The notes: a model not told the origin generated them from the sequence alone. DNA of 64,000 bases from Diplosphaera chodatii (GCA_032358165.1 JAALGY010000054.1:1240001-1304000); one strand, 5' to 3'. Positions 23,435 to 35,533 are shown, numbered from the stretch's first letter. Numbers and translations: made by a program.

Positions 23435-24424
23435 AAGAGCGCTTTTTTGTTTGGTTGTTTGTTTTTACAAAGGGCGTCCAGACCAGAACCAAGCTCAGTA
23501 GCAAGGCTCTGCGGCACAATGCGGCTTCTCACATGTCAACATGAGAGCGGCGAATGAATATCACGTCAAACATCAGGTGTTCGAAACATGTAGATGGAGG
23601 ACACTGAAATCACAAGGGAATGCAGGGCCCATGAGACCAGCGCAAGGCAATAGTCCCGATGAGGAAATCTAAGCTGCATGGCTGCAAATGTGCTGCAAAG
23701 GCTAAGAACGGCGAAAGTCAGCAACGCCAACAACGCGGTCCCAATCACCCAGGCTACAAATGCAATGTCCTGTGCTAGGTGATGCCATCAAAACTGGCGA
23801 GTCTCTATGGCCCACTGCTAATGCGGCCGAAGCTAGCGGCAGACTGCGGCAAGGGCAGATGCGGCAAGCGGCGGCGGCGGCAGCTGGCAATGGAATGGAA
23901 AGCGGTAAGGGAAGTTGCAAATAGCGATGGAAAAGAGAACCTTTGACCGGAAGGATGTTTGTGTATTGCGTTTTTCAACGACTTATATACACAAACAATG
24001 GAGGGCAGATTGCCGAGGCAACCACTTGCATAGGGTGGGGTGGGTTGGTCCCGCACGGAACTAGACCCGAAACTTCCGCCACCGTCAGGGATCGAACCGA
24101 GTCCCTCACGATGTCCAATGAATGGAAAGCGGTAAGGGAAGTTGCAAATAGCGATGGAAAAGCTGCATGGCTGAGGAGGCAGCACACGCCGGTATGACGA
24201 TGTGACACAGTCGCGAGTATGTGCATCTGCAGCCTGAGAAGAAAGGTCTGTGAGTGTCGGCTGTCGGTGGCAAGGCGGCGCAGCTGATGCCAGACGCCAG
24301 TCTAGAGCAGGCTCCCCCAAACCGCTGCAAACTGGATCTAACAAGAGCCGAGGCGCTGCTGAAGCTGCGTAGATGGATGCTGTACGCCGCTGAACGCCGA
24401 ACGTGCGCCTGGCTGCTACAGGGT
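23435..24424 (-). mobile_element. Element X' (shares X 3' end), interrupted by SINE-S
   Basis: Minus-strand order: (TTTG)n/(AAAC)n tail at 23,440-23,465, the ~230-bp 3' block shared with X, then sequence unlike X from about 23,670 onward. The same arrangement without the SINE is at 45,661-46,360. The far part contains GACAAGAGCCGAGG-type sequence that recurs at 58.4 and 61.4 kb. Confidence 0.65.
23893..24160 (-). mobile_element. SINE-S insertion, unit and a partial second unit head to tail
   Basis: One complete unit followed by the first ~40 bp of another (GCGGTAAGGGAAG appears at both ends). The uninterrupted X' sequence at about 46,175-46,200 shows the empty site. Confidence 0.75.
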
Positions 24425-24976
24425 TGACATTGACATTGATTACATACTGGTGGTGGGCCATTTTGGCCTAGCCACAGGCTCTGGCGGAAAAACCCAGAGC
24501 AACATGCACAACGAGTCGTGTACGAAACCGTTCACTCCCCGCTGACAGAATGGTTCCACTCAATCCCGGTTGGATGCACACCCCTCCAACTCTGCACATT
24601 GACGGGACCAACCCACCCCACCCTATGCAAGTGGTTGCCTCGGCAATCTGCCCTCCATTGTTTGTGTATATAAGTCGTTGAAAAACGCAATACACAAACA
24701 TCCTTCCGGTCAAAGGTTCTCTTTTCCATCGCTATTTGCAACTTCCCTTACCGCTTTCCATTCCATTGATTGTGACAACCCCGCAAAAAGGCTGCCAGTT
24801 GCCCGGCATCCTGCTGCATAAAGCCTGCCACTGATGTGATGTTGCTGTCCTCAAACAGCTCCGAATGCTGCACCCTCTGATCCACTAGGGCTGGACACCC
24901 CCAGACCATATGCGCCTCATCATCCACCACGCCGCAGCTACACCGCTGACACAGCCGCTCTGCCCGCGGCAGCCGC
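24425..24976 (-). mobile_element. LINE-A 3' end, split by SINE-S
   Basis: Minus-strand tail (24,425-24,440), 3' UTR, stop and C-terminal codons including the Cys-His motif. Interrupted at 24,603-24,763. Confidence 0.85.
24603..24763 (+). mobile_element. SINE-S, 5'-truncated
   Basis: The sense strand is plus. The T-arm-like head is missing and the 3' end (CTTACCGCTTTCCATT) is intact. It is flanked by CATTGA at 24,597-24,602 and 24,764-24,769. Truncation at the head side fixes the polarity of the element. Confidence 0.8.
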
Positions 24977-25612
24977 TGCTGGGTGACCAAGCCTGCAGCA
25001 GCGCAGTCGCGCATGCGCCGCAGGCGGCTGAAGCGGCTGCTGTGATGGCTGATGGCGGGCTAACGGCTGTCAGAGCGTATCATGACACCGTGCGTGATGG
25101 CTGCAGAGCTGTGGTGACGCCGGCCAGGCTGTGAAGGCGGTTTCCGAAACCGCTGTGCTGCGGGATCCCTGCTGATCACCAAACCGAACTGCCCCCGAAG
25201 TCCGGCTAGCGACGCAGGGCCGGCTGCAGGCGGCTCCTATGACGATGTAAAAGCTGCTGAAGGTGATGGTGAAGGCGTAGAACCGTAGGAGACGGCGTTG
25301 AGGGGGCTGGCTGGTGGAGGCGTGCTGAGGGGTTTGGGGGTCGGAGGCGGCGACTGTGGACTTTCCGTTTGCGCGCTTGCGTTTGATGACGATGAAGAAG
25401 GTGCTGAGTGGCTGTGTGAGCGTAGAAGCGGTGTGGACGTCAGGTGTGGCTGGTAGAGGTGTTGTGCTGCCAGGATGGCAACAGTTTGGGCTGGCGTGAT
25501 GGGCCGCAAGGCTGGCGCGCTGCTCGTGGTGGCAAGCAAGAGTGGCGAAGGCGATGAAGATGCGTATGGGGCAGCGGCAGGCCGTGCCAGGGGGCCCCCT
25601 CCCCCTGGCACG
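24977..25612 (-). repeat. Segment E, first copy, with captured-gene-like open frame
   Basis: About 635 bp repeated almost identically at 27,491-28,127. On the minus strand a 124-codon frame (25,237-25,611) encodes a Pro/Ser/Ala-rich peptide with AQTVAILAAQHLYQP. Its composition suits an N-terminal host exon. It is bounded by LINE-A C-terminal sequence and an X tail. No family recognised. Confidence 0.55.
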
Positions 25613-26362
25613 GTGTTTGTTTGTTTGTTTGTTTTTCACAAAGGGCGTCCAGACCAGAACCAAGCTCAATGAACAAGGCTCTGCGGCACAATGCGGCGTC
25701 TCACGTGTGAACGTGAGGGCGGCTGGCTAGGTCATCAAAACGCTCTGTTCGAAATATGTCAATGGAGGACACTGAAACCACAAGGGAATGCAGGGCCCAT
25801 GAGACCAGCGAAAGGCAATAGTCCCGATGAGGAAGGCTACCTAATGGTCGTACAAGTGCGGGGACCTGGCGGCGGCGGCAGCAAGGCCACGCACACGCGG
25901 CTAGGTCGCACCGCTGCGAGTGTCTAACCCTGAAGAGTCGTAACGTGTGTCTGTCCACGTGCCACGGCACCCGCGGGTAAACCCAGAAAACCCCGCGCAG
26001 ACATGCAGGGACCGGTTGCGTACAAGTACGCCGAGCTCTGGGCCCGCTGGGACCGGATACGCCGCGAGGCGCCCTGCATGCTGGTGAAAGCAACCAAACC
26101 CAAGATGACAGAGGGCTGGCGCTGGCAAACAACAGAGGGCCGGCGGCTGACGCCGCAAGCTGTCCGCTATGCACAACACCGGGCTCCAGGGTCTTCTGAG
26201 GTAGACGCCTCCAGCCACGCGGGGTCCGCGGGTGACCGCTGCTAGGTGTCATGCTACTAAGGTGTTGGTCTTGGTCTCGTTCTTGGTCTTGTTCTTGGTC
26301 TTGAAGGTACGCGGTGGTTGGAGTCCGGGCTGGGGCGAGTAGCAGAGGTGGGAGTCCAGGAT
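25613..26362 (-). mobile_element. Element X, inverted long copy
   Basis: Minus-strand copy of 22,261-23,022 with the (TTTG)n tail at 25,615-25,637. Its far end reaches into one minisatellite unit (TCCCATCCTGGACTCCCACC on the minus strand), linking the minisatellite to X. Confidence 0.75.
26003..26245 (+). CDS. 80-aa open frame in inverted element X
   Basis: Same length and frame as the copy at 22,389-22,631, with a few substitutions (for example MTEGWRWQTTEG versus MTKGWRWQATEG). Unrecognised. Confidence 0.3.
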   Translation: MQGPVAYKYAELWARWDRIRREAPCMLVKATKPKMTEGWRWQTTEGRRLTPQAVRYAQHRAPGSSEVDASSHAGSAGDRC

Positions 26363-26510
26363 GGGACATTGGTGCCAGCTTGTCGGCGACGTAGACAGCG
26401 ATGCCGCCACGTGCGCCGCCACGCTGCTGACGCCGGCTGCGCGGCAGGTGCAGGACGGACGTGAAGCCGTCCAGCTCCGGCGCATCGCTCCCCTCACGCC
26501 CACGTCTCGC
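26363..26510 (-). mobile_element. LINE-A endonuclease fragment
   Basis: The minus strand encodes part of the APE domain (DGFTSVLHLPRS, RGGIAVYVADKLAPM). Confidence 0.85.
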
Positions 26511-26889
26511 TGGTGCATTGTTTGATGCACTAGTACGTCCTGTTATGCTATACGGTGTCGAAACATGGGGACCTGGGGCGTTATGTGGTACTGGCATGGA
26601 TACTTGTGAGCTTGTCCATCGGAAGTTCCTTCGGTCTGTTCTTGGCGTGCGCACAGGCACTCCCAACGTGGCGGTGTTCTCCCGTATTGGGGGAGCTTGG
26701 GCGGTTCCCAGTGGCGCACACGGCAACGCTGGCCATCTGCCGGTTCTGGAACCGGCTGGTCGCAATGCCGGACACCCGCCTCACCAAGCAGGCATTCCTG
26801 GAGAACTGTGCCCTGGCCACCCGGCCGGGGCGCAGCACCAGCAGCTCAGCATGCTGGGCTGCCCAGGTGTGTTCGTTCCTGCACTTCAT
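26511..26889 (+). mobile_element. LINE-A connector fragment
   Basis: Encodes LFDALVRPVMLYGVETW onward to the Cys/Trp-rich connector. A short insertion (about 11 bp) after GCGGTGTT shifts the frame. A near-identical piece with the same insertion lies at 28,556-28,925, so the two are duplicates. Confidence 0.85.
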
Positions 26890-27490
26890 GTCATTGACAT
26901 TGATTACATACTGGTGGTGGGCCATTTTGGCCTAGCCATTGACATTGACATTGATTACATACTGGTGGTGGGCCATTTTGGCCTAGCCACAGGCTCTGGC
27001 GGAAAAACCCAGAGCAACATGCACAACGAGTCGTGTACGAAACCGTGCACTCCCCGCTGACAGAATGGTTCCACTCAATCCCGGTTGGATGCACACCCCT
27101 CCAACTTGACATTGACATTGATTACATACTGGTGGTGGGCCATTTTGGCCTAGCCACAGGGTCTGGCGGAAAATCCCAGAGCAACATGCACAACGAGTCG
27201 TGTACGAAACCGTTCACTCCCCGCTGACAGAATGGTTCCACTCAATCCCGGTTGGATGCACACCCCTCCAACTCTGCACATTGATTGTGACAACCCCGCA
27301 AAAAGGCTGCCAGTTGCCCGGCATCCTGCTGCATAAAGCCTGCCACTGATGTGATGTTGCTGTCCTCAAACAGCTCCGAATGCTGCACCCTCTGATCCAC
27401 TAGGGCTGGACACCCCCAGACCATATGCGCCTCATCATCCACCACGCCGCAGCTACACCGCTGACACAGCCGCTCTGCCCGCGGCAGCCG
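26890..27490 (-). mobile_element. Stack of three minus-strand LINE-A 3' ends
   Basis: Three tails follow each other: about 26,892-26,935 (tail plus ~40 bp of 3' UTR), 26,936-27,105, and 27,106-27,490 (3' UTR and C-terminal codons). Each starts with TTGACA-type hexamers, so successive insertions landed at or in tails. Confidence 0.85.
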
Positions 27491-28127
27491 CTGCTGGGTG
27501 ACCAAGCCTGCAGCAGCGCAGTCGCGCATGCGCCGCAGGCGGCTGAAGCGGCTGCTGTGATGGCTGATGGCGGGCTAACGGCTGTCAGAGCGTATCATGA
27601 CACCGTGCGTGATGGCTGCAGAGCTGTGGTGACGCCGGCCAGGCTGTGAAGGCGGTTTCCGAAACCGCTGTGCTGCGGGATCCCTGCTGATCACCAAACC
27701 GAACTGCCCCCGAAGTCCGGCTAGCGACGCAGGGCCGGCTGCAGGCGGCTCCTATGACGATGTAAAAGCTGCTGAAGGTGATGGTGAAGGCGTAGAACCG
27801 TAGGAGACGGCGTTGAGGGGGCTGGCTGGTGGAGGCGTGCTGAGGGGTTTGGGGGTCGGAGGCGGCGACTGTGGACTTTCCGTTTGCGCGCTTGCGTTTG
27901 ATGACGATGAAGAAGGTGCTGAGTGGCTGTGTGAGCGTAGAAGCGGTGTGGACGTCAGGTGTGGCTGGTAGAGGTGTTGTGCTGCCAGGATGGCAACAGT
28001 TTGGGCTGGCGTGATGGGCCGCAAGGCTGGCGCGCTGCTCGTGGTGGCAAGCAAGAGTGGCGAAGGCGATGAAGATGCGTATGGGGCAGCGGCAGGCCGT
28101 GCCAGGGGGCCCCCTCCCCCTGGCACG
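27491..28127 (-). repeat. Segment E, second copy
   Basis: Same as 24,977-25,612 at an offset of 2,515 bp, including the 124-codon open frame (27,752-28,126). Flanking LINE-A and X sequence is included, so this is a segmental duplication. Confidence 0.6.
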
Positions 28128-28219
28128 GTGTTTGTTTGTTTGTTTGTTTTTCACAAAGGGCGTCCAGACCAGAACCAAGCTCAATGAACAAGGCTCTGCG
28201 GCACAATGCGGAGTCTCAC
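28128..28219 (-). mobile_element. Element X 3' end
   Basis: A (TTTG)n tract and about 75 bp of X, joined directly to LINE-A C-terminal codons at about 28,220. Confidence 0.75.
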
Positions 28220-28925
28220 GTGGATGATGAGGCGCATATGGTCTGGGGGTGTCCAGCCCTAGTAGATCAGAGGGTGCAGCATTCGGAGCTGTTTGAGGAC
28301 AGCAACATCACATCAGTGGCGGACTTTATGCAGCAGGATGCCGGGCAACTGGCAGCCTTTTTGCGGGGTTGTCATGATCAATGTGCAGAGTTGGAGGGGT
28401 GTGCATCCAACCGGGATTGATTGGAACCATTCTGTCAGCGGGGAGTGCACGGTTTCGTACACGACTCGTTGTGCATGTTGCTCTGGGTTTTTCCGCCAGA
28501 GCCTGTGGCTAGGCCAAAATGGCCCACCACCAGTATGTAATCAATGTCAAATGTCATGATGCACTAGTACGTCCTGTTATGCTATACGGTGTCGAAACAT
28601 GGGGACCTGGGGCGTTATGTGGTACTGGCATGGATACTTGTGAGCTTGTCCATCGGAAGTTCCTTCGGTCTGTTCTTGGCGTGCGCACAGGCACTCCCAA
28701 CGTGGCGGTGTTCTCCCGTATTGGGGGAGCTTGGGCGGTTCCCAGTGGCGCACACGGCAACGCTGGCCATCTGCCGGTTCTGGAACCGGCTGGTCGCAAT
28801 GCCGGACACCCGCCTCACCAAGCAGGCATTCCTGGAGAACTGTGCCCTGGCCACCCGGCCGGGGCGCAGCACCAGCAGCTCAGCATGCTGGGCTGCCCAG
28901 GTGTGTTCGTTCCTGCACTTCATGT
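28220..28925 (+). mobile_element. Two plus-strand LINE-A fragments joined at a tail
   Basis: C-terminal codons, 3' UTR and tail (28,220-28,555), then a connector fragment (28,556-28,925). The short frame beginning MAHHQYVIN in the first 3' UTR runs through the tail and stays in the LINE-A frame of the second fragment (28,519-29,043). Confidence 0.85.
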
Positions 28926-29429
28926 CATTGACATTGATTACATACTGGTGGTGGGCCATTTTGGCCTAGCCACAGGCTCTGGCGGAAAAACCCAGAGCAA
29001 CATGCACAACGAGTCGTGTACGAAACCGTGCACTCCCCGCTGACAGAATGGTTCCACTCAATCCCGGTTGGATGCACACCCCTCCAACTTGACATTGACA
29101 TTGATTACATACTGGTGGTGGGCCATTTTGGCCTAGCCACAGGGTCTGGCGGAAAATCCCAGAGCAACATGCACAACGAGTCGTGTACGAAACCGTTCAC
29201 TCCCCGCTGACAGAATGGTTCCACTCAACCCCGGTTGGATGCACACCCCTCCAACTCGGCACATTGATCATGACAACCCCGCAAAAAGGCTGCCAGTTGC
29301 CCGGCATCCTGCTGCATAAAGTCCGCCACTGATGTGATGTTGCTGTCTTCAAACAGCTCCGAATGCTGCACCCTCTGGTCCACTAGGGTTGGACACCCCC
29401 AGACCATATGCGCCTCATCATCCACCACA
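28926..29429 (-). mobile_element. Two minus-strand LINE-A 3' ends
   Basis: Tails at about 28,926 and 29,090. The second extends through the 3' UTR into the C-terminal codons. Confidence 0.85.
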
Positions 29430-30668
29430 TTGACATTGACATTGATTACATACTGGTGGTGGGCCATTTTGGCCTAGCCACAGGCTCTGGCGGAAAAACC
29501 CAGAGCAACATGCACAACGAGTCGTGTACGAAACCGTGCACTCCCCGCTGACAGAATGGTTCCACTCAATCCCGGTTGGATGCACACCCCTCCAACTCTG
29601 CACATTGATCATGGCAACCCCGCAAAAAGGCTGCCAGTTGCCCGGCATCCTGCTGCATAAAGTCCGCCACTGATGCGATGTTGCTGTCTTCAAACAGCTC
29701 CGAATGCTGCACCCTCTGATCCACTACGGCTGGACACCCCCAGACCATATGCGCCTCATCATCCACCACGCCGCAGCTACACCGCTGACACAGCCGCTCT
29801 GCCCGCGGCAGCCGCTGCCACCTCCCTGTCTCCACCCCAAGCATGTGACTGCCCATGCGAAACTGTGCTAACCGCCGACGACCGGTCTTGGAGGCGACTG
29901 CCTGCAAGTAGCCGGCCATCTCGTAGTTGTCACTGTTCACAGGGCCCCTGACTCCCAGCCACTCACGCACTTTGCGCAAGTCGCTGCCATTCACAGCATC
30001 GAAGGTGCGGCGCTGCAGGTGTGCAGTCACAACAGATGTGTCAATGCGCTGCGGTACGCCGTCAACGATGGGTGACATGAAGTGCAGGAACGAACACACC
30101 TGGGCAGCCCAGCATGCTGAGCTGCTGGTGCTGCGCCCCGGCCGGGTGGCCAGAGCACAGTTCTCCAGGAATGCCTGCTTGGTGAGGCGGGTGTCCGGCA
30201 TTGCGACCAGCCGGTTCCAGAACCGGCAGATGGCCAGCGTTGCCGTGTGCGCCACTGGGAACCGCCCAAGCTCCCCCAACACCGCCACGTTGGGAGTGCC
30301 TGTGCGCACGCCAAGAACAGACCGAAGGAACTTCCGATGGACAAGCTCACAAGTATCCATGCCAATACCACATAACGCCCCAGGTCCCCATGTTTCGACA
30401 CCATATAGCATAACAGGACGTACTAGTGCATCAAACAAATGCAGCTGCAATGCTGGGTCATGCAGGCTCAGGTCATGGCAACGATGCTGCAATGCAAGTG
30501 CGGCGCGCTGGGCGGAGGCCGCTCTGCCGATGCCAGCGGCAGCAAAAGAACTACGAGTTGACATTGAGTAGAGATATCAACCCCCAGATAGGTAAACGAG
30601 TCCAGCACTTCGATGGGAGCATGCATGTAGGTGAGAACCGGTGGTGCAGCAGCCTGGGCTGCATAGGT
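29430..30668 (-). pseudogene. LINE-A 3' half (connector to tail), 5'-truncated
   Basis: A 332-codon open frame (29,566-30,564) covers the ORF2 connector and C-terminus, including the Cys-His motif (CQRCSC...H...C). Upstream codons follow to 30,668 but are cut by an 8-bp tail-like insertion near 30,560. An inverted copy with the same insertion lies at 58.8-60.3 kb. Confidence 0.8.
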
Positions 30669-30673
30669 CGTGG

Positions 30674-30946
30674 TCAAAGGTCCTTTTCCATCGCTATTTG
30701 CACTTCCCTTACCGCTATCCATTCATTGGACACCGTTCAGGGACCGGGTTCGATCCCTGGCGGTGGCGGAAGTTTCGGGTCTAGTTCCGTGTGGGACCAA
30801 CCCACCCCACCCTATGCAAGTGGTTGCTTCGGCAATCTGCCCTCCATGGTTTGTGTATATAAGTCGTTGAAAAACGCAATACACAAACAGCCTTCCGGTC
30901 AAAGGTCCTTTTCCATCGCTATTTGCACTTCCCTTACCGCTATCCA
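30674..30946 (+). mobile_element. SINE-S, partial unit followed by a full unit
   Basis: The 3' ~50 bp of one unit is followed by a complete unit in the same orientation: T-arm-like head near 30,746-30,770 and 3' end at 30,946. It separates two non-adjacent LINE-A segments, so it sits at a rearrangement junction. Confidence 0.75.
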
Positions 30947-31696
30947 GCATGCTGAGCTGCTGGTGCTGCGCCCCGGCCGGCTGGCCAGAGCACAGTTCTC
31001 CAGGAATGCCTGCTTGGTGAGGCGGGTGTCCGGCATTGCGACCAGCCGGTTCCAGAACCGGCAGATGGCCAGCGTTGCCGTGTGCGCCACTGGGAACCGC
31101 CCAAGCTCCCCCAACACCGCCACGTTGGGAGTGCCTGTGCGCACGCCAAGAACAGACCGAAGGAACTTCCGATGAACAAGCTCACAAGTATCCATGCCAG
31201 TACCACATAACGCCCCAGGTCCCCATGTTTCACCGTATAGCATAACAGGACGCACTAGTGCATCAAACAAATGCAGCTGCAGTGCTGGGTCATGCAGGCT
31301 CAGGTCATGGCAACGATGCTGCAATGCAAGTGCGGCGCGCTGGGCGGAGGCCGCTCTGCCGATGCTAGCGGCAGCAAAAGAACTACGAGTAGAGACATCA
31401 ACCCCCAGATAGGTAAACGAGTCCAGCACTTCGATGGGAGCATGCATGTAGGTGAGAACCGGTGGTGCAGCAGCCTGGGCTGCATACACCACGACCTTTG
31501 TCTTCTTCACGTTGACGGTGAGGCGCCAGCGCTTGCAGTACGACTCCAGCAGGTCGAGCTGCGCCTGCAGGCCGCGTACGGACGTGGACACCAGGTCCAG
31601 GTCATCTGCATAGAAGAGGGCAGGTGCCTGCACACCACACAGGGTGGGCAGGTCCAGGTCCCCGCCAGCGGCCTCCAGCTCCGCTTGGAAATCGTC
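30947..31696 (-). pseudogene. LINE-A fragment (RT YADD to connector), minus strand
   Basis: Open frame 30,899-31,708 covers RT motif C onward. It is near-identical to 37,772-38,521 and ends at GACGATTTCC, the same internal breakpoint where a plus-strand LINE-A begins. Confidence 0.85.
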
Positions 31697-32093
31697 TTCC
31701 GTTTGCATACTCGGAAGGGTTTCTTGCGCACGTTCTCAACACGCTCTCTGGCTACATACAGGCTCTCTGTACCAAGCGCGAAGGATCCCGCGCTGCCCGG
31801 TGTCCGGCAGTGCGCTCTCAGGAGGCCAACCGCACCCAACCAACCAACCAACCACGCGAAACACCGCAACCCTACGCTCTATCCCCCTCAAACTGCTTGC
31901 AACTCTTGCGAGCAGACTCATCACACACACATCATCCATCTGCTGCAATTTCGCAGCAATCGCACCTCGTTTGAGGCCATTGCACCTCGTTTGAGGCGTC
32001 CCATACTCACTCCAACCACCCAATCTGTGTCACACTCACCCTACAGCAGCAGCCCAAGCTGCAACCATCCAGCTACCTTCTATACATCACAAC

Positions 32094-33569
32094 ATGACGA
32101 TCTGCACGCGTTCGTTCTCTGACGTTGTGTGCTCGACAGATGCGGCGATGGACTGGGCGACGGTTGCATCACTGAGTGACGTGACCGAACTCCGGAAGAT
32201 CGCCAAACGTTACAACGTATCTGTTCGCAGGGGTGCCAACGCAGAAACAGTTCGTCGCCAGATACACGCCGTTATGGAGCCGATGGACGGCATTGCGGAC
32301 GCTGCACTTGCAGAGTTTTCGGTGTCGGACTCCAGCGCCGATTTGACGCAGCAGTCCTGCACGCTTACTGCGGCACCCATCAGCGAGGCCTATACAGAGC
32401 CTGCTGCTCAGCAGCGGCCACCAAGGGCCCCCCTGCATGGACACGCATGCGTGCATGCAACTGCAGTTGGTGCTGACCAGGATCACGTGACTGCCCAGAC
32501 TGCCCAGGGTGATTCCAGTGCAGGCTGTGCAGTCCCACAGCCCTCGTCTAACGCAGCCATTGCGCCATACTTGCACAGGATTGCGGCTCTTGAGGCCGAG
32601 CTGAAGCAGTCGAAGCTCGAGGCAGCAACATATCGGCAAGCGGCACTGCAGCAGCAATGCCAGTCAGTCAAGCTTGTGATACATGTGCAACAGCCACAGC
32701 TCAACAGCAACAGCCCGGAGCAGCAGACGGCACCGGCCACGCATGCAGCCCCAGAGCAGCATGCAGCGACCGCGCCAGCAGCTCCCAGCAGCCAGCCTGC
32801 AACACCAGCAACGGCACCAGCAGCAACATTGCCACAGCAGCCAGCAGCAACCAGCCGGCCCAGCATTGACCCAAAACAGCAGCCGCGGCTTCCAGCGCGC
32901 AGCAGCAGCTCTGGGTCAGCAACGTGGGTTTTCAGCGGCCTGGATTTTGCAGCAGGCAGCAGCAGCGATGCTGCCGCAGCGGCAGTACAGGGTTTCTGCA
33001 CCAGCAAGCTTTGCTTACAAGATGCTGCACAGCATGTCACTGTCATGCGTGTCAGCAAGCAGAAGACCGGCCTGGCTGTTGTCAGCATCGATGATGCTGT
33101 GTTTGTGCGCAGGATGTGCAGCGCGAAAGCGCGCCTCCCCGCACTTGCGGAGTGTCTATCTTTGAGAGCGTGGCACCGCAGCGTCGTGACGCAGCGGCAC
33201 AGCTGCGCAGGAGTCAACACCAGGCAGCCCAAGATGCAGCTCCAGTGGCGAATGCACGCCGCGCAGCCGCGGATGCTGTGCAATTTGCACAGCAGCACCT
33301 CGCGCCGCGCCGGCAGCGGCGGCCAAGCGCTCTTGGCCCTCACCCTGCTGCTGCTCCCCTTGGCATTGCATCACGCTTTGCTGTGCTGCCTGTTGAGCCC
33401 ACTTCTCACACATCACCTGGTGGCCCCACACTGGCTGAGGGCACACAACCCTCTCCAGCAAAGGCGCCAGCCACACCCAAACCCACCTCCAACCATGTCT
33501 GCTAGGGGTGCTGGGGCCGGGCTGCGCCCGGCGCAATCCGGTCCCCTAACAGCGCCCTGTCTGTGCTGA
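32094..33569 (+). pseudogene. LINE-A ORF1, frameshifted copy
   Basis: The first ~350 codons match the ORF1 at 38,919. Near 33,138 one T is missing (GCGCCTCCCC here, GCGCCTTCCCC in the other copy), which shifts the rest of the frame. The shifted frame ends at 33,569, and the amber/ORF2 phase is lost. Confidence 0.8.
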
Positions 33570-35533
33570 GCCTGAACGTCCAGGGCTGGCTGTCCAGAGA
33601 TGCATCTGCTCTTTCGCAGGTCATCAAGGCGGCTGACTTCGATGTACTGGCATTCAGCGAGACGTGGGCGCGTGAGGGGAGCGATGCGCCGGAGCTGGAC
33701 GGCTTCACGTCCGTCCTGCACCTGCCGCGCAGCCGGCGTCAGCAGCGTGGCGGCGCACGTGGCGGCATCGCTGTCTACGTCGCCGACAAGCTGGCACCAA
33801 TGGTAACACACTTATCGACTGGACCCCAGAACTGCTACGCTGTTTTGAGGTTTGACAAAGCCATTGGCCAGGAGGAGGATGCGTACATGTTCGCATGTTA
33901 CATTCCACCAGAGGGCAGCCCATCATTTGATGGCAAAGGCCCTGCGGTCTGGGAGGCGTTACGTGAGGAGGTGAGCGCCACCTGCCGCATGGGGCATGTG
34001 TTTGTTGTTGGAGACCTGAACGCACGCACCAGCACCTGCCCGGACTTTCCGGGATCTGTCGATCACCCTGTCACAGAAGAGTTCCTGCCCTCCACTGCCC
34101 CTCCTGTGCAGTCACAGCGGCACAGCCGCGACAGCAGGGAGCGGCCCAACAAGTGGGGCAGGGCTCTGCTTGACATGTGTGTTGAGACATCCCTCAGGAT
34201 TGCTAACGGTCGTGTCCCAGGAGATGAGGGGGGACAAGTCACTTTTGTCAGCCACAGTCAGGTGGGCAGCAGCCTGATCGACTATGTGCTTGCAAGTGCT
34301 GATGCATTCCCGCTGATTCAATCCCTAACAGTACTCCCTGCTCCCGAGTCGGACCACGCAGCCCTGCACTTGCTCATCAAGAGGACCACCGCCGCCCAGC
34401 AGCCGCTCCCACGTCGCCAGCGCCGCCGCCATCAGCAGCAGCAACCGCAGCAGCCCACAACCCAGCAGCCCCTGCGCCTCAGCGCAGCGCAGCTGGGAGT
34501 GTGGCAGCAGCGCCTGCAGCAGCTTGATGCAGCAGCCCAACTGGTCGACATCGCAACGGCAGCTGACGCCGCCCAGGTACCTGATGACATGCATGCTGTG
34601 GGCTTGCAGTTCGACCAGTTTATCGAGACCACGCAGGCTGAGGTGGCTGCAACAGCGCCGGCCGCCAAGGGGCGGGGGCGTGACCGCAACGCTGTGCCCC
34701 GCTGGTGGGACGCTGAACTGGCCCGCGGGCGCCGCGCAGCGCGGCAAGCCGCGCGTCGCGACCCGCAGTCAGCTGCTGCTCGCGCACTGCGCCAGCAGTA
34801 CCAGCACCTGCTACGCCGCACACAGCGCCAGTGGACCCGCAGTCAGGCTCTTTCTCTCACTGAAATGGCTCGCTCTACCGACTCCAAGAAGTTCTGGCAG
34901 AAGTTCAAACCTGCTAAGAAGCGGTCCTGTCCCATAGCAGATGATGTGATGCTCGAGTCCTTCCGTAAACTACTGGATGCCCCCACACTTCCATCAAGCA
35001 CTGCAGGTACCTCGGGTAGTGGGGCTGCGCCACCTTTTGCCGACGGGAGCGAGCTCAACTCGCCCTTCGTCACTGCACACCTGCAGCGCCGCACCTTCGA
35101 TGCTGTGAATGGCAGCGACTTGCGCAAAGTGCGTGAGTGGCTGGGAGTCAGGGGCCCTGTGAACAGTGACAACTACCAGATGGCCGGCTACTTGCAGGCA
35201 GTCGCCTCCAAGACCGGTCGTCGGCGGTTAGCACAGTTTCGCATGGGCAGTCACATGCTGGGGGTGGAAACAGGGAGGTGGCAGCGGCTGCCGCGGGCAG
35301 AGCGGCTGTGTCAGCGGTGTAACTGCGGCGTGGTGGATGATGAGGCGCATATGGTCTGGGGGTGTCCAGCCCTAGTAGATCAGAGGGTGCAGCATTCGGA
35401 GCTGTTTGAGGACAGCAACATCACATCAGTGGCGGACTTTATGCAGCAGGATGCCGGGCAACTGGCAGCCTTTTTGCGGGGTTGTCATGATCAATGTGCA
35501 GAGTTGGAGGGGTGTGCATCCAACCGGGATTGA
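33506..35533 (+). pseudogene. LINE-A ORF2 with RT domain deleted
   Basis: APE endonuclease (SLNVQG, ETW, GDLNA, SDHAAL) and the linker up to ELNSPF are joined in frame to VTAHLQRRTF of the C-terminal region. All RT motifs are missing (about 1.5 kb deleted relative to the full copy). Identical in structure to 40,332-42,359. Confidence 0.88.

Noticed and set aside
29673..29951. Plus-strand 92-codon frame in the LINE field
   Set aside because: It is antisense to the LINE-A C-terminal coding region and has no independent support.
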